From contig CACEFQ010000003.1 of NCBI GenBank assembly GCA_902558885.1, forward strand, positions 62,001 through 126,000: a stretch of DNA of 64,000 bases. Reading direction: 5' to 3'. Shown here piece after piece: positions 19,842 through 29,358 of this stretch. The translations under genes and the position numbers were made by a program. Positions within the stretch are counted from its first letter, which is position 1; every line of letters starts with the position of its first letter. The notes beneath the pieces are model-generated. The model was not told the origin of the DNA, made no database searches, and saw only the letters and a list, made by a program, of their open reading frames with translations. The DNA is from an uncultured SAR116 cluster alpha proteobacterium (GTDB taxonomy: Bacteria; Pseudomonadota; Alphaproteobacteria; Puniceispirillales; Marisalimonadaceae).

Positions 19842-20923
19842 GAAATATTTTTATTAAAATGCCCCATTTTTCTGCCGGGTTTTACATTTTTTTTCCCATA
19901 TATATGTAATATATAATTTTGATCTTTATATAGACTCATATTATTTACATCTTGGCCAATTAAATTTGTCATTTCCCATCTACCATTGCATTCAACATCT
20001 TTAACGGGTAATCCACATACTGTTCTGACTAAAATATCAAATTGGCTATTATTACAACCATTTAGTGTCCAATGAAAAGAATTGTGTGGTCTTGGTGCAA
20101 TTTCGTTAAATACGATACTTCCATCTAATAATTCAAATAACTCAATAGCTAAAACACCATAAAGATTTAAATTCTGTGCTAATTTTTTTGCTTTTGTTTT
20201 TATGTCAATTTCAATGTTTGAATCTAAATAGATGGGCGCAGTTGTTTTTTTTAATATACCATTTTCATGATAATTTTCAGATACAGGAAAAAATCCTTCA
20301 GAGCCATCAAGACTTTTGAAATACATCAAAGATATTTCTCTTTTAAATTCTAATTTTTCTTCTAAAACACATTCTACAGATCCTAAATTTTCCCAAGCTT
20401 CAAAAAAATTTGAATTTTTATCAATTTTTATTTGTCCCTTTCCGTCATATCCTAGAGAATTAGTCTTAAGTATTCCTTCTTTATTTATGTTTTTAATTGA
20501 AGATATTAAATCATCAGTATTTTTTATTAAAAACCATTTTGGAGTATTAAAGCCAGACTTAAGCGCCATTTCTTTTTCTTTAGAACGAATTTGCGCGCAT
20601 CTAAAGACTAAACTACTTGGTACCACTTTTGTTTTGTTAGATAATAATTCAAGTGATTTAGATGGAATGTTTTCAAATTCAGAGGTTGCACAAAATACTT
20701 CATTAGAAAATTCAACTAATTTATTATAATCATCCCATTGACCATATGTAATTTTATCAACTACGGCTTCTGCAGGATTATCACCTTTGGGGCAATAAAG
20801 ATGTGTTTTATATCCTGCTTTAGATGCTGATAAAGCTATCATTTTCCCAAGTTGACCTCCTCCAATAATACCTATTACATTTTCATCATTAGGTAATATT
20901 GGAAAATTATTTACTTTAGTCAT
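19838..20923 (-). CDS. purK: 5-(carboxyamino)imidazole ribonucleotide synthase
   Basis: ATP-grasp enzyme of purine synthesis that carboxylates AIR to N5-CAIR; 361 residues. The N-terminus has [13 protein letters not shown], then [23 protein letters not shown] and [15 protein letters not shown] with the metal-binding Glu and Asn. Its start overlaps the purE stop by 8 bases, the usual purE-purK arrangement. Confidence 0.96.
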   Translation of the reverse strand: MTKVNNFPILPNDENVIGIIGGGQLGKMIALSASKAGYKTHLYCPKGDNPAEAVVDKITYGQWDDYNKLVEFSNEVFCATSEFENIPSKSLELLSNKTKVVPSSLVFRCAQIRSKEKEMALKSGFNTPKWFLIKNTDDLISSIKNINKEGILKTNSLGYDGKGQIKIDKNSNFFEAWENLGSVECVLEEKLEFKREISLMYFKSLDGSEGFFPVSENYHENGILKKTTAPIYLDSNIEIDIKTKAKKLAQNLNLYGVLAIELFELLDGSIVFNEIAPRPHNSFHWTLNGCNNSQFDILVRTVCGLPVKDVECNGRWEMTNLIGQDVNNMSLYKDQNYILHIYGKKNVKPGRKMGHFNKNIS

Positions 20924-21422
20924 TTTTTATATTTGGTGTAAGTGGAACATTGTCTGTTTGGGAAGTTATCCAATTTGTTAGTTCTGTATTTATTTCTTTG
21001 TTATACAAACTTAAAATTTTAGCAGCATAAACGGCTGCATTAATAGCACCAGCTTTCCCAATGGACATTGTTGCTACTGGAACCCCACCAGGCATTTGGA
21101 CTATTGATAAAAGACTGTCAAGGCCATTTAATGAAGAACTTTGAATAGGCACCCCTATAACTGGTAATTCAGTATGAGAGGCAACCATACCAGGAAGGTG
21201 AGCGGCTCCACCAGCACCAGCAATAACAACCTGGATTGAATTTTCCCGTGCATTTTTTGCGAAATCATTCATCCTATCAGGGGTTCTGTGTGCAGATATA
21301 ATTTTAGTAGTAAAAGGAATTTTAAGTTTAATTAAAATTTCCTCTGAGAATTTCATAGTTTCCCAATCACTTTGGCTCCCCATGATAATGGCAACTGATG
21401 GTGTTATACTATTATTATTCAT
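20916..21422 (-). CDS. purE: N5-CAIR mutase, PurE class I
   Basis: Moves the carboxylate of N5-CAIR to give CAIR; 168 residues. Diagnostic motifs are [36 protein letters not shown] and [13 protein letters not shown]. Presence of purK alongside implies the class I mutase. Its ATG is 47 bases from the stop of the trcR gene on the same strand. Confidence 0.96.
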   Translation of the reverse strand: MNNNSITPSVAIIMGSQSDWETMKFSEEILIKLKIPFTTKIISAHRTPDRMNDFAKNARENSIQVVIAGAGGAAHLPGMVASHTELPVIGVPIQSSSLNGLDSLLSIVQMPGGVPVATMSIGKAGAINAAVYAAKILSLYNKEINTELTNWITSQTDNVPLTPNIKND

Positions 21423-21469
21423 GTTTTTTTCTCTAAAAAATAATGCTGAATTTTATTAATTACACGAAT

Positions 21470-22030
21470 TTAATTATTTGTGGGAATGCTTTCATCATTT
21501 TGAGCATCCACTGATCCTCCAGCTTTTATTATCGCTTCATCTAAATCCTCTTGGGTACACAAATTTAATAAAACAGGATGTTTGGCGGTAATGTTAGAAA
21601 TGTTCCAGTGACTTCTTGTTCTAATTTTTTCAATTGTATCCTTCGTAGTTCCAATTAATTTTGAGATTTGGTTATTTTTTACTTCAGGATGATTTTTAAC
21701 AATCCAAGCAATTGCATCGGGTTTATCTCCCCTCCTCGCTAATGGTACATATTTAGGACCTTTATTCTTATTTTTAGATTCAGGCAATGAGGAATTAGAT
21801 TTTGTAAGAAACAAAGAAGTATCGTTACAACATTTGTCAATTTCTTCTTGAGTAAGTTGTCCATTTAGTATCGGATCGAATCCTAAAATACCAAAACCAA
21901 CATCACCATCTGCAATGGCTTGAACTTCTAAAACATGAAGACTACAAAACTCTGCAATTTGTTCAAAAGTTAATGTAGTATTGTCAATCAACCAAACAGC
22001 TGTTGCTTTTGGCATGAGTAATGATGTCAT
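21470..22030 (-). CDS. trcR: DUF1013 cell-cycle regulator (TrcR family)
   Basis: Protein of 186 residues of the alphaproteobacterial DUF1013 family, recently named TrcR for its role in cell-cycle transcription. The N-terminal MPKATAVWLIDNTTLTFEQIAEFC and VQAIADGDVGFGILGFDPI are distinctive, and a second helix-turn-helix-like segment lies around DAIAWIVKNHPEVKNNQISKLIGTTKDTI. It is good evidence for an alphaproteobacterium. Upstream 160 bases hold no other gene. Confidence 0.9.
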   Translation of the reverse strand: MTSLLMPKATAVWLIDNTTLTFEQIAEFCSLHVLEVQAIADGDVGFGILGFDPILNGQLTQEEIDKCCNDTSLFLTKSNSSLPESKNKNKGPKYVPLARRGDKPDAIAWIVKNHPEVKNNQISKLIGTTKDTIEKIRTRSHWNISNITAKHPVLLNLCTQEDLDEAIIKAGGSVDAQNDESIPTNN

Positions 22031-22190
22031 TTTCTAAACTCCAATTAATCATAACTGAATTAAAAAATTCAAATTAAAATAATAATATATTTAAAATAAC
22101 ACAAATTGAAATTTGTATCAGGTCAAAAATAATATTGCAGACTAAATTTAATAATTAAGTTTAAACAAAACATTTGTCAATCTAAGAAGT

Positions 22191-23096
22191 TTAGATTTTT
22201 CTTGGAAGAGGAAGCATATAACTAGGAAAATTAATTTTTATCTTTGAATCACAAAAATCACATTCTAATTTATTATTTTCTTCAAATAAATATAATTTAG
22301 ATAATTTTATTTTGGCTATTCCATACCAAATATCATCTTCGTTATTTAATAATAATGCAATAACTTCACCAATATTCTGCGTTTTTAGAAAAATTGTCTT
22401 ATCAATTTTATCTAAATTTGAGAATAAAAAGTTTTTGTTTTTAAAATGAACAGGAACATACTTTCGCTTTACTAACCCCTTATATTTAATCCTTGCATTA
22501 ACCTCTTGGCCAATAAAACATCCTTTCTCAAAACTAATTCCACCTAACAAATCAAGATTAATTTCCATAGGAAGTGTTGTATTAATTTCTATTTCTTTTG
22601 TTCCTTCAGGAATACAATTTTTATATCTGATCAGGTTGTACCAATTAGATGTGTAACTCTTATCTATACAATTTATAGGTTTTTCTTTATTATAAATTCT
22701 ATTAATATTAATGTTTGTATGTGAGAATCTTTTATCCCTTAGTGAATTTTCAGAATATTTTGAGTTGATTGACACATAAACATAATAATTAGTTTTTTCA
22801 ATTTGTACTTCTTTCCTTAAGTTATACATATTTAACTTCTTAATTAGCTCATCTTCACAAAACAAATCGTATTCAATAAGAATTGACTTTTCTTCTGAAT
22901 ATTCTAGAAAATTTAGACTTACTAGTATGTCATACAAAATTTTTCCTTGGGGAGAAAGTAAAGCTGCAGGTATAGTTTCTAATGGTATTAGTTTAGAAAT
23001 ATCAGATGTAAGAATATTATTTAAAAAATCTACACAATTCAATCCTGAAACTGTTAGAACTTTTCTATTTTCTAGATGAAGATTTTCTTGAAACAT
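22191..23096 (-). CDS. ygfZ: Folate-binding YgfZ/GcvT-like protein
   Basis: Tetrahydrofolate-dependent helper of iron-sulfur cluster assembly or repair; 301 residues. The family signature KGCFIGQEVNARIKYKG is intact about two thirds along, and the N-terminus VLTVSGLNCVDFLNNILTSDIS matches the GcvT fold. It starts 6 bases after the leuA stop on the same strand and is probably co-transcribed. Confidence 0.9.
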   Translation of the reverse strand: MFQENLHLENRKVLTVSGLNCVDFLNNILTSDISKLIPLETIPAALLSPQGKILYDILVSLNFLEYSEEKSILIEYDLFCEDELIKKLNMYNLRKEVQIEKTNYYVYVSINSKYSENSLRDKRFSHTNININRIYNKEKPINCIDKSYTSNWYNLIRYKNCIPEGTKEIEINTTLPMEINLDLLGGISFEKGCFIGQEVNARIKYKGLVKRKYVPVHFKNKNFLFSNLDKIDKTIFLKTQNIGEVIALLLNNEDDIWYGIAKIKLSKLYLFEENNKLECDFCDSKIKINFPSYMLPLPRKI

Positions 23097-23102
23097 TTTT
23101 CT

Positions 23103-24770
23103 TTAAATATTGATCTTATTAATTGCACTTAGAACTGCAAGTATAGGCGCTACAGTTATACTTGTATTAATTCCACATCCATAGATTGAGTCTTTGCCAT
23201 CATTTATTTTTAGTTCAACGTAAGCTGCAGACTCGGCTTTGGAGGTGGCGCTTCTAGTGTTTTGACCAAAGTCTTCTAATGTAAATTGCAAATCAAAATT
23301 TTCTCTCATTCCATTTACAAAAGCTGAAATTGGTCCATTGCCTTGAGAAGAAAATTGATGCAGTTTATTCTTGAAATTAACCTTGGCATTTATTATTTCA
23401 TAGTTATCTTCTCTATTAGCGCCCTCAACTTTGAAATCAATTAACTCAAATGGTTTTTGCAGAATAAAATTCTCATTAAAAGTTCTCCATATAATGTCAC
23501 TTGTAATTTCGTTGCCAGTTTCGTCAGCTATCTTTTGTACTTTTGACGACAATTCAACTTCTGCTCCTTTTGGCAATCTTATTTGGTAGTCTGATTCTAA
23601 TAACCATGCTGTACCGCCTTTACCTGATTGGCTATTAACGCGAATTATAGCTTCATAAGTTCTTCCAATATCAGCTGGGTCAATTGGTAAATATGGAACA
23701 GCCCATTTTTTTGAAGGTGATTTTTCCATACTATCCATACCTTTTCTTATTGCATCCTGATGACTTCCAGAAAAGGCTGTATGTACTAAAGTGCCTGCAT
23801 ATGGATGTCTTTGATGAACAGGTAGTCTATTACAAAACTCAGCCATATCAATTAGATCATTTATCTTGCTAAAATCTATATTAGGATTAACACCTTGAGT
23901 AAATAAATTCAGTCCGAGTGTTACAAGGTCTACATTTCCAGTTCTTTCTCCATTACCAAACAAAGTTCCTTCAACTCTGTCTGCACCTGCCATCAATCCT
24001 AATTCAGTTGCAGCAATTGCAGTACCTCGATCATTATGAGGATGAAGGGATAAAATTACCCTTTTTCTATTACTAAAATTATCTCCCATCCATTCTATTT
24101 GGTCAGCGTGTATGTTTGGAGTAGACATTTCAACAGTCGCAGGAAGGTTTATTATAACAGGATTTTGCTCACTTGCTTCCCAAACATCTAAAACAGACTC
24201 ACAAACTTCTAGTGCATATGGCAACTCTGTTCCAGTAAAGCTTTCTGGAGAATATTGTAATCTAATATTAGACTTTTCTAATTTATATAATTGATCTGAA
24301 ATTATTTTAGCCCCATCAGTTGCTATTTTTTTTACTCCACCCATAGATTCCTTGAAAACAATTTCTCTTTGAAGGGTGCTAGTTGAGTTGTAAAGGTGTA
24401 TTATTGCATTTTTGCAATCTTTCAAACTTTCAACAGTTTTTTCAATTAGAAGTTTTCTAGATTGAGTTAAAACCTGAACAGTAACATCCTCTGGAATATG
24501 ATTATCAGTAATTAATTCTCTTACAAAATTAAAATCTGTTTCAGATGCAGAAGGAAATCCAATTTCTATTTCTTTAAATCCTATTTTAACTAAATGTTTA
24601 AACATGCGCATTTTCCTGACTGAATCCATTGGTTCAATCAGAGCTTGATTGCCATCTCTTAAATCTACTGAACACCAGATTGGTGCACTAGTTATAGTTT
24701 TATTAGGCCATTTTCTATCTAAAATTTTAACAGGTGGATAAGAGCTATATTTATCATATTTATTTTTCAT
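23103..24770 (-). CDS. leuA: 2-isopropylmalate synthase
   Basis: First committed enzyme of leucine synthesis, condensing acetyl-CoA with 2-oxoisovalerate; 555 residues, the LeuA2-type length. The N-terminal catalytic barrel shows SVDLRDGNQALIEPMD, LHPHNDRGTAIAATELGLMAGADRVEGTLFGNGERTGN, and the C-terminal third is the regulatory leucine-binding domain. Preceded by a 30-codon leader ORF with clustered Leu codons (24807-24899), suggesting leucine-responsive control. Confidence 0.95.
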   Translation of the reverse strand: MKNKYDKYSSYPPVKILDRKWPNKTITSAPIWCSVDLRDGNQALIEPMDSVRKMRMFKHLVKIGFKEIEIGFPSASETDFNFVRELITDNHIPEDVTVQVLTQSRKLLIEKTVESLKDCKNAIIHLYNSTSTLQREIVFKESMGGVKKIATDGAKIISDQLYKLEKSNIRLQYSPESFTGTELPYALEVCESVLDVWEASEQNPVIINLPATVEMSTPNIHADQIEWMGDNFSNRKRVILSLHPHNDRGTAIAATELGLMAGADRVEGTLFGNGERTGNVDLVTLGLNLFTQGVNPNIDFSKINDLIDMAEFCNRLPVHQRHPYAGTLVHTAFSGSHQDAIRKGMDSMEKSPSKKWAVPYLPIDPADIGRTYEAIIRVNSQSGKGGTAWLLESDYQIRLPKGAEVELSSKVQKIADETGNEITSDIIWRTFNENFILQKPFELIDFKVEGANREDNYEIINAKVNFKNKLHQFSSQGNGPISAFVNGMRENFDLQFTLEDFGQNTRSATSKAESAAYVELKINDGKDSIYGCGINTSITVAPILAVLSAINKINI

Positions 24771-24806
24771 AATTCTTTACCTTATTTTTTAAGTTCAAAA
24801 TTTAAT

Positions 24807-24899
24807 TTATTTATTAACAATCATCCCGGACTCCTTAGAGCACGGGTTTCTTAATAAATTTAGAACATGAATAGGAATTGAATTATAATTTTTATACAT
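24807..24899 (-). CDS. Putative leuA leader peptide
   Basis: Thirty-codon ORF ending 36 bases before the leuA ATG. It opens MYKNYNSIPIHV, then has Leu-Asn-Leu-Leu followed by RNPCSKESG. Its 3' half overlaps a GC-rich inverted repeat (CCCG and CTC pairing with GAG and CGGG, around 24824-24845) that stands out in AT-rich DNA. Leader-peptide attenuation of leucine and branched-chain genes is well known in proteobacteria. I see no T-tract after the hairpin, so translational or nascent-chain control is as likely as transcription termination. Confidence 0.55.
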   Translation of the reverse strand: MYKNYNSIPIHVLNLLRNPCSKESGMIVNK

Positions 24900-25030
24900 A
24901 ATAAAATAACACTATCAATTGTATGATTGTTTAGTCAAGTTATTAGAGTTTTCAATACATTTTTAATATTGCAAAATATTTTTTTTAAAACTAGTTTGCA
25001 ATATATATCCACTTTTTTTGAAAGAACTTA

Positions 25031-26833
25031 ATGACAGATATTAATCTAATAAGAAATTTTTCTATTATAGCACATATTGATCATGGTAAATCAACGCTTG
25101 CTGATAGATTAATTCAAGAATGTAAGGGATTAGCTGAAAGAGAGATGAAAGAGCAAGTTCTAGACAATATGGAAATTGAGAGGGAAAGAGGTATAACAAT
25201 CAAAGCTCAGACGGTCAGATTATTATACAAGCATACTGATAATAACACTTATACTTTAAACTTAATGGATACCCCAGGTCATGTAGACTTTGCATATGAG
25301 GTTTCTAGATCTCTTTCTGCATGTGAAGGATCACTTCTTGTAGTAGATGCTTCACAAGGAGTTGAAGCACAAACTTTAGCAAATGTTTATCAAGCAATAG
25401 ATGTAAATCATGAAATTGTGACTGTACTTAATAAAATCGATTTACCTGCTTCTGAACCAGATAGGATTAGAAAACAAATTGAAGATGTAATTGGTCTGCC
25501 TGGAGAAGACGGGATTGAGGTGTCTGCCAAAACAGGACAAGGCATTAAAGAAGTTTTATCTTCTTTGGTTGAAAAATTAGCTCCTCCAAAGGGTAATCTC
25601 AATGCCCCTTTGCAAGCTCTGTTAATAGATAGCTGGTATGATCCTTATTTAGGTGTGTTAACGTTAGTAAGAGTTGTAAATGGAAGTTTAAAAAAAGGCC
25701 AAAAAATACGATTTATGTCAACCAAGGTTTCTCACACTATTGAAAAACTTGGTATTTTTACACCTAAAATTATAAATGTTGATGAGCTAGGACCTGGAGA
25801 AATAGGTTTTATTACAGCTTCAGTTAAAACTGTTGCAGATTGTAAAGTTGGGGACACAATTACTGACGAAAGAAATCCGGTTCAAACCATGTTGCCTGGT
25901 TTCAAACCTTCTGTACCAGTGGTGTTTTGTGGATTATTTCCTATGGATAATGCTCAATTTTCTGACTTAAGAGAGGCGTTAAGTAAATTGTCTTTAAATG
26001 ATGCTTCATTTAGTTTTGAGGCTGAAACTTCAGCTGCTTTGGGATTTGGCTTTAGATGTGGATTTTTAGGCCTCTTACATATGGAAATTATAAGAGAGAG
26101 ATTATCTAGGGAGTTTAATTTAGAATTAATCTCAACAGCACCATCAGTAGTTTATAAAGTGCATAAAAATGATAATACAAGCGAACTGCTTCATAATCCT
26201 GCGGATCTACCAGATGTAAATCACATTAGCTTTATTGAAGAGCCTTGGATTAGAGCAACTATTTTAGTTCCAGATGAGTATGTTGGATCAGTTCTAACTC
26301 TATGTACAGAAAGAAGAGGAGAGCAGATTGATCTTACCTATGCTGGCACTAGAGCTATGGTGGTTTATAAATTACCATTAAATGAAGTTGTTTTTGATTT
26401 TTATGATAAGTTAAAAAGTATGACATCAGGCTATGCTAGCTTTGATTATCAAATTGATAATTATAAAAAAGGTGATCTTGTTCGTGTTTCCATTTTAGTT
26501 AATGGAGATGCTGTTGACGCTCTTGCAATGATATCTCATAAAGATCAGGCTGAAACAAGGGGAAGAGCAATATGCACAAGATTGAAAAATCTCATACCAA
26601 GACAATTATTTAAGGTGGCTTTACAAGCAGCAATTGGTGGGAAAGTTATAGCAAGAGAAACTATTTCAGCAATGAGAAAAGACGTTACTGCAAAGTGCTA
26701 TGGTGGGGATATAACCCGAAAGAAGAAGCTCTTAGAAAAACAAAAAGCAGGGAAAAAAAGAATGAGAGAATTTGGAAGCGTTGAGATACCTCAAAATGCT
26801 TTTTTTGAAGCCTTAAAAATGGGTGATAAATAG
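25031..26833 (+). CDS. lepA: Elongation factor 4 (LepA)
   Basis: Ribosome-associated GTPase, 600 residues, normal length. The G motifs are [22 protein letters not shown] and [12 protein letters not shown], and the LepA-specific C-terminus [28 protein letters not shown] is present. Divergent from leuA; converges with a small membrane-protein gene. Confidence 0.97.
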   Translation: MTDINLIRNFSIIAHIDHGKSTLADRLIQECKGLAEREMKEQVLDNMEIERERGITIKAQTVRLLYKHTDNNTYTLNLMDTPGHVDFAYEVSRSLSACEGSLLVVDASQGVEAQTLANVYQAIDVNHEIVTVLNKIDLPASEPDRIRKQIEDVIGLPGEDGIEVSAKTGQGIKEVLSSLVEKLAPPKGNLNAPLQALLIDSWYDPYLGVLTLVRVVNGSLKKGQKIRFMSTKVSHTIEKLGIFTPKIINVDELGPGEIGFITASVKTVADCKVGDTITDERNPVQTMLPGFKPSVPVVFCGLFPMDNAQFSDLREALSKLSLNDASFSFEAETSAALGFGFRCGFLGLLHMEIIRERLSREFNLELISTAPSVVYKVHKNDNTSELLHNPADLPDVNHISFIEEPWIRATILVPDEYVGSVLTLCTERRGEQIDLTYAGTRAMVVYKLPLNEVVFDFYDKLKSMTSGYASFDYQIDNYKKGDLVRVSILVNGDAVDALAMISHKDQAETRGRAICTRLKNLIPRQLFKVALQAAIGGKVIARETISAMRKDVTAKCYGGDITRKKKLLEKQKAGKKRMREFGSVEIPQNAFFEALKMGDK

Positions 26834-26850
26834 TTGGTAAAAGTTATGCT

Positions 26851-27201
26851 TTAAAGATTAGTTTTTACTCTTTTTTTTGATGATTTTTTAAGTCCTAAAG
26901 CAATAAAAACAAAACTTAATATGGCTAATATAACTGCAGCAGGCATTAACAATATTGAAGATATAAATGGATGCCATATAAACCCTGAACAATCAAGAAT
27001 ATCTAATGCCGAACATGGGTCAACATATCGACTTACTATTGATTCTGCAATTTGAAGGCTATTTGGTGCAAAATGAAACCAAAATTGTCCTAGTTGAGTA
27101 ATTTCATTCTTACCATTTATTTGTAAAACAATATCAAAATAATTACTTATAAGAGTAAGAATAAATGAACATATCCCAAATAAAATTAAAATTCTTCCCA
27201 T
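26851..27201 (-). CDS. Small membrane protein of unknown function
   Basis: Short protein of about 116 residues with one hydrophobic segment at the N-terminus and one near the C-terminus, then a basic tail (KKSSKKRVKTNL). Between them is a soluble stretch of about 55 residues (FWFHFAPNSLQIAESIVSRYV, two Cys). This resembles uncharacterised two-helix proteins seen beside lepA in other alphaproteobacteria, by recollection. ATG 27201 is preferred over GTG 27207; no clear ribosome site helps. Confidence 0.7.
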   Translation of the reverse strand: MGRILILFGICSFILTLISNYFDIVLQINGKNEITQLGQFWFHFAPNSLQIAESIVSRYVDPCSALDILDCSGFIWHPFISSILLMPAAVILAILSFVFIALGLKKSSKKRVKTNL

Positions 27202-27326
27202 TATCACTTTATAAAATCCATTTATAATTTTAAATTTAATCTAAAACGTATAAAAAATATTTCAATATAATAATAACTTATATTACCTTGCTCCAAAAAA
27301 AATGTTGATGTAAAATCCTAATTTTT

Positions 27327-27416
27327 GGAGGGGTGGCCGAGCGGTTTAAGGCGCACGCCTGGAAAGCGTGTTGGGGTTAACGCCTCTCAAGGGTTCGAAT
27401 CCCTTCCTCTCCGCCA
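27327..27416 (+). tRNA. tRNA-Ser (anticodon GGA)
   Basis: Class II tRNA of 90 bases with acceptor stem GGAGGGG/CCTCTCC (one G-T pair), anticodon stem CACGC/GCGTG around loop CTGGAAA with anticodon GGA at 27361-27363, a long variable arm (TTGGGGTTAACGCCTC), T loop TTCGAAT and encoded CCA. It reads UCC and UCU. Confidence 0.97.
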
Positions 27417-27476
27417 TTAAGATAACTTCCTTATGTCACCCAACTATATTCAGAAATCTATTAAACTTTATTATCT

Positions 27477-27509
27477 TTGTAATAAAACTGTAATAAATCT
27501 GTAATCAAG
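27477..27509 (+). promoter_or_regulatory. Pho-box-like triple direct repeat
   Basis: Three 11-base repeats in perfect phase: TTGTAATAAAA, CTGTAATAAAT and CTGTAATCAAG. The PhoB consensus is paired CTGTCAT units at 11-base spacing, so each unit differs by C to A at one position. An AT-rich TATATA element follows about 8 bases later, where a -10 box would be expected for a PhoB-activated promoter. It points towards the small ORF at 27547. Confidence 0.5.
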
Positions 27510-27546
27510 TAAGACTTATATAAAAATTTCAAAAGAGAAAAAGACA

Positions 27547-27645
27547 GTGGATTGGCTATCAAAAATTATAGAAAAGTTTGTAGATAGATATTTTGAACAA
27601 AAAGCAGTTCCAAAATATCTGTCAGGCATAAAAAAACTTAATTAG
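27547..27645 (+). CDS. Possible 32-residue protein after Pho-box repeat
   Basis: GTG-initiated ORF preceded by an AAAGAG-rich stretch. The product reads MDWLSKIIEKFVDRYFEQ and then AVPKYLSGIKKLN, a plausible amphipathic helix pair rather than random AT translation. No family recognised. The position downstream of the Pho-like repeat raises its odds of being expressed. It could instead be the remnant of a longer gene, or the transcript could be a non-coding RNA. Confidence 0.4.
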   Translation: MDWLSKIIEKFVDRYFEQKAVPKYLSGIKKLN

Positions 27646-27695
27646 AGCATATCATAAAGAGGGTGTGAAGAGGTTGTCGTCAAGATAAGCATATT

Positions 27696-28001
27696 TTATG
27701 AAATTATTTCATCAGTATTATTATCAACTATAACTGGATTTTCATAAAATTTTATATCAGGTGCTGAGTACCTTTCTGTAATCCATTTAACTCTATCTTC
27801 ATCAAACCAACTTTTTGCATTTTCTAGATTATCAAAGCAGTAAACGCCACCTGCTAAATTCTTTGAAGTATCACATATATAATTTTTTCTAATTAAACCT
27901 GGAGTATCCTTATAAATAGGAGATGTTTCTAAAAATTTTTCTTTCAAAACCGTATCGTTCAATTCTTTATCTATTTCAAAGGTAACAATTGCAATTATCA
28001 T
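27696..28001 (-). CDS. YdhR-like putative monooxygenase
   Basis: Small ferredoxin-like (dimeric alpha/beta barrel) protein. I choose ATG 28001, giving MIIAIVTFEID, because the first beta strand starts there and a longer upstream reading would overlap the preceding gene. The core shows LKEKFLETSPIYKDTPGLIRKNY and GGVYCFDNLENAKSWFDE, which match YdhR-type proteins in which a Trp/Glu-rich helix follows a GGxYxF strand. Last gene of a five-gene minus-strand cluster. Substrate unknown. Confidence 0.75.
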   Translation of the reverse strand: MIIAIVTFEIDKELNDTVLKEKFLETSPIYKDTPGLIRKNYICDTSKNLAGGVYCFDNLENAKSWFDEDRVKWITERYSAPDIKFYENPVIVDNNTDEIIS

Positions 28002-28026
28002 TATAAATATCCCAAATATAAATTTA

Positions 28027-28365
28027 TTATTTAAATTCTTCAGAACTAAATTCGTGTACCACAATACCACGACTTCCTACTACTTTAGTTATAAATTTTT
28101 TAACCATTGGAATATAATGCTTTTCTAATAAACTTTGACATGCAGTAAATGCTTTTTCATCTCTATACTCAAATAAAATTCCTACTCTATGAACGCCTTC
28201 TTTGTTCCATAGTTTTGTTAAAACCCTTCTTAACATTCCAGCATTAGTAAATTCTTCTACAACTTTAGGTGTAAAAATTTCATTTTGCTTAGCAATATAT
28301 TGTTCAAGTTCATGGTCTGACATAAATTCTCTTGTAGTATAATTAATTAATTTTGAAGATGTCAT
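28027..28365 (-). CDS. Dimeric alpha/beta-barrel (NIPSNAP/ABM-like) protein
   Basis: Protein of 112 residues with alternating strands and helices: INYTTREFMSDHELEQYIAKQNEIF, then a LWNKEGVHRVGILFEYRDEKAFTACQSLLEKHY segment typical of NIPSNAP- or monooxygenase-like barrels. It has no membrane segment. Same strand and close spacing with the YdhR-like gene (25 bases), so co-transcription is likely. Function not assigned. Confidence 0.65.
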   Translation of the reverse strand: MTSSKLINYTTREFMSDHELEQYIAKQNEIFTPKVVEEFTNAGMLRRVLTKLWNKEGVHRVGILFEYRDEKAFTACQSLLEKHYIPMVKKFITKVVGSRGIVVHEFSSEEFK

Positions 28366-28482
28366 AAAATTTCCTGTTTTAAAATTTAGAGTAATTAACT
28401 TTAGATTATTTTAACGTCTAATAATTGTAAATACTCCGTCTTAATATGTAGCTAAGGTGTGCAGTCGATTTAGTATTATAAA

Positions 28483-28857
28483 TTAGTCTAAAATAACATC
28501 TGAAATAGCATACATTTTCCATCCATCATCTGCTTTGGTAAAGGCATAAAATACAGTATATTTTTCTATTATAGTTTTATCTTTTCTTATCCTTGTACCA
28601 CTGCTAATGACATGCCCTTTCGAAGAATTTGTACCATGTACATATGTTTCAGTATCAACTGTAGTATCCCACTGTTTATTTTCCATCATTTCTTTTGGCG
28701 TAACTGGGAAAGCTTCTAATAATTTGCATTCTCCATCTGCTATGTATGTAATTGGAAATTTTACTAATGAATTAATACCATTTATATCGCTATCTAAAAA
28801 ATATGCTAAATATTGTTCATATGTTTTGAGTAATTCTTTTTCATTATTCTCACTCAT
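28483..28857 (-). CDS. NTF2-like/SnoaL-fold protein
   Basis: Protein of 124 residues starting at ATG 28857. The upstream open frame (to 28953) is antisense-like sequence over the tautomerase gene and is rejected. The start overlaps the tautomerase stop in the coupled arrangement ATGAGTGA. The N-terminal helix (LLKTYEQYLAYFLDSDINGINSLV), FPITYIADGE and the late YTVFYAFTKADDGWKMYAISDVILD are typical of NTF2-like folds, which bind or transform small molecules. No catalytic assignment. Confidence 0.7.
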   Translation of the reverse strand: MSENNEKELLKTYEQYLAYFLDSDINGINSLVKFPITYIADGECKLLEAFPVTPKEMMENKQWDTTVDTETYVHGTNSSKGHVISSGTRIRKDKTIIEKYTVFYAFTKADDGWKMYAISDVILD

Positions 28858-29212
28858 CAGATGGCACCCATTCTGGCAAGGGTTCTCCCCCAGTATAATG
28901 ATTATGTGCTGGTGTCTCTCTAAACAAACAATACACATCTTCCTTAGAAACATTTAGTGTTTCTTTAAGAACTTCAGAAATACCATCAACAAGTGCTTTT
29001 TTTCTTCTCGCATCTCGCCCTGGTCTTAAATCAACATCTATAACTGGAAGACCATCACCCATAAAACCAAATGCTTCCCTAATTGAAACATAGTCATACT
29101 TAACTTCTTTAGGTGCTAATGTTTTTAAAACAACTTCTCTTACTCTAGTATGTATTTCCTTTTTAATATTTGAGGAAATTCCCTCAGGAACATCTATTCT
29201 GATTAATGGCAT
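28850..29212 (-). CDS. 4-oxalocrotonate tautomerase-family protein
   Basis: Protein of 120 residues beginning MPLIRIDVPEG. Met removal would expose Pro1, the catalytic base of the tautomerase superfamily. VDLRPGRDARRKKALVDGISEVLKETLNVSKEDVYCLFRET carries the Arg residues expected to bind carboxylates. It could act as a tautomerase or as a dehalogenase or decarboxylase, all known in the superfamily. Translationally coupled to the NTF2-like gene. Confidence 0.85.
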   Translation of the reverse strand: MPLIRIDVPEGISSNIKKEIHTRVREVVLKTLAPKEVKYDYVSIREAFGFMGDGLPVIDVDLRPGRDARRKKALVDGISEVLKETLNVSKEDVYCLFRETPAHNHYTGGEPLPEWVPSDE

Positions 29213-29314
29213 TATAACTCCTCTAATACATTTGTTTTGATTATCATATCTATTAGATTAAACCTAGGAAACTCAAATTCTATTATAAAATAATCATTTA
29301 TATTAAGTATTATT

Positions 29315-29345
29315 AAGTTAGAGGTTTATCTAAAGCCTCTAACTT
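29315..29345 (-). terminator. Strong hairpin after tandem-barrel gene
   Basis: Perfect 10-base inverted repeat AAGTTAGAGG/CCTCTAACTT with an 11-base loop, 14 bases past the stop of the gene at 29359-29979. It lacks a good T-run on either strand, so it may act as a weak terminator, an mRNA 3'-end stabiliser or an operator for the downstream genes. Confidence 0.45.
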
Positions 29346-29358
29346 GTTTAAAGTGTAT

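Noticed and set aside
28858-28953. N-terminal extension of the NTF2-like gene
   Set aside because: It lies over the tautomerase coding sequence; ATG 28857 in the coupled ATGAGTGA overlap is the better start.
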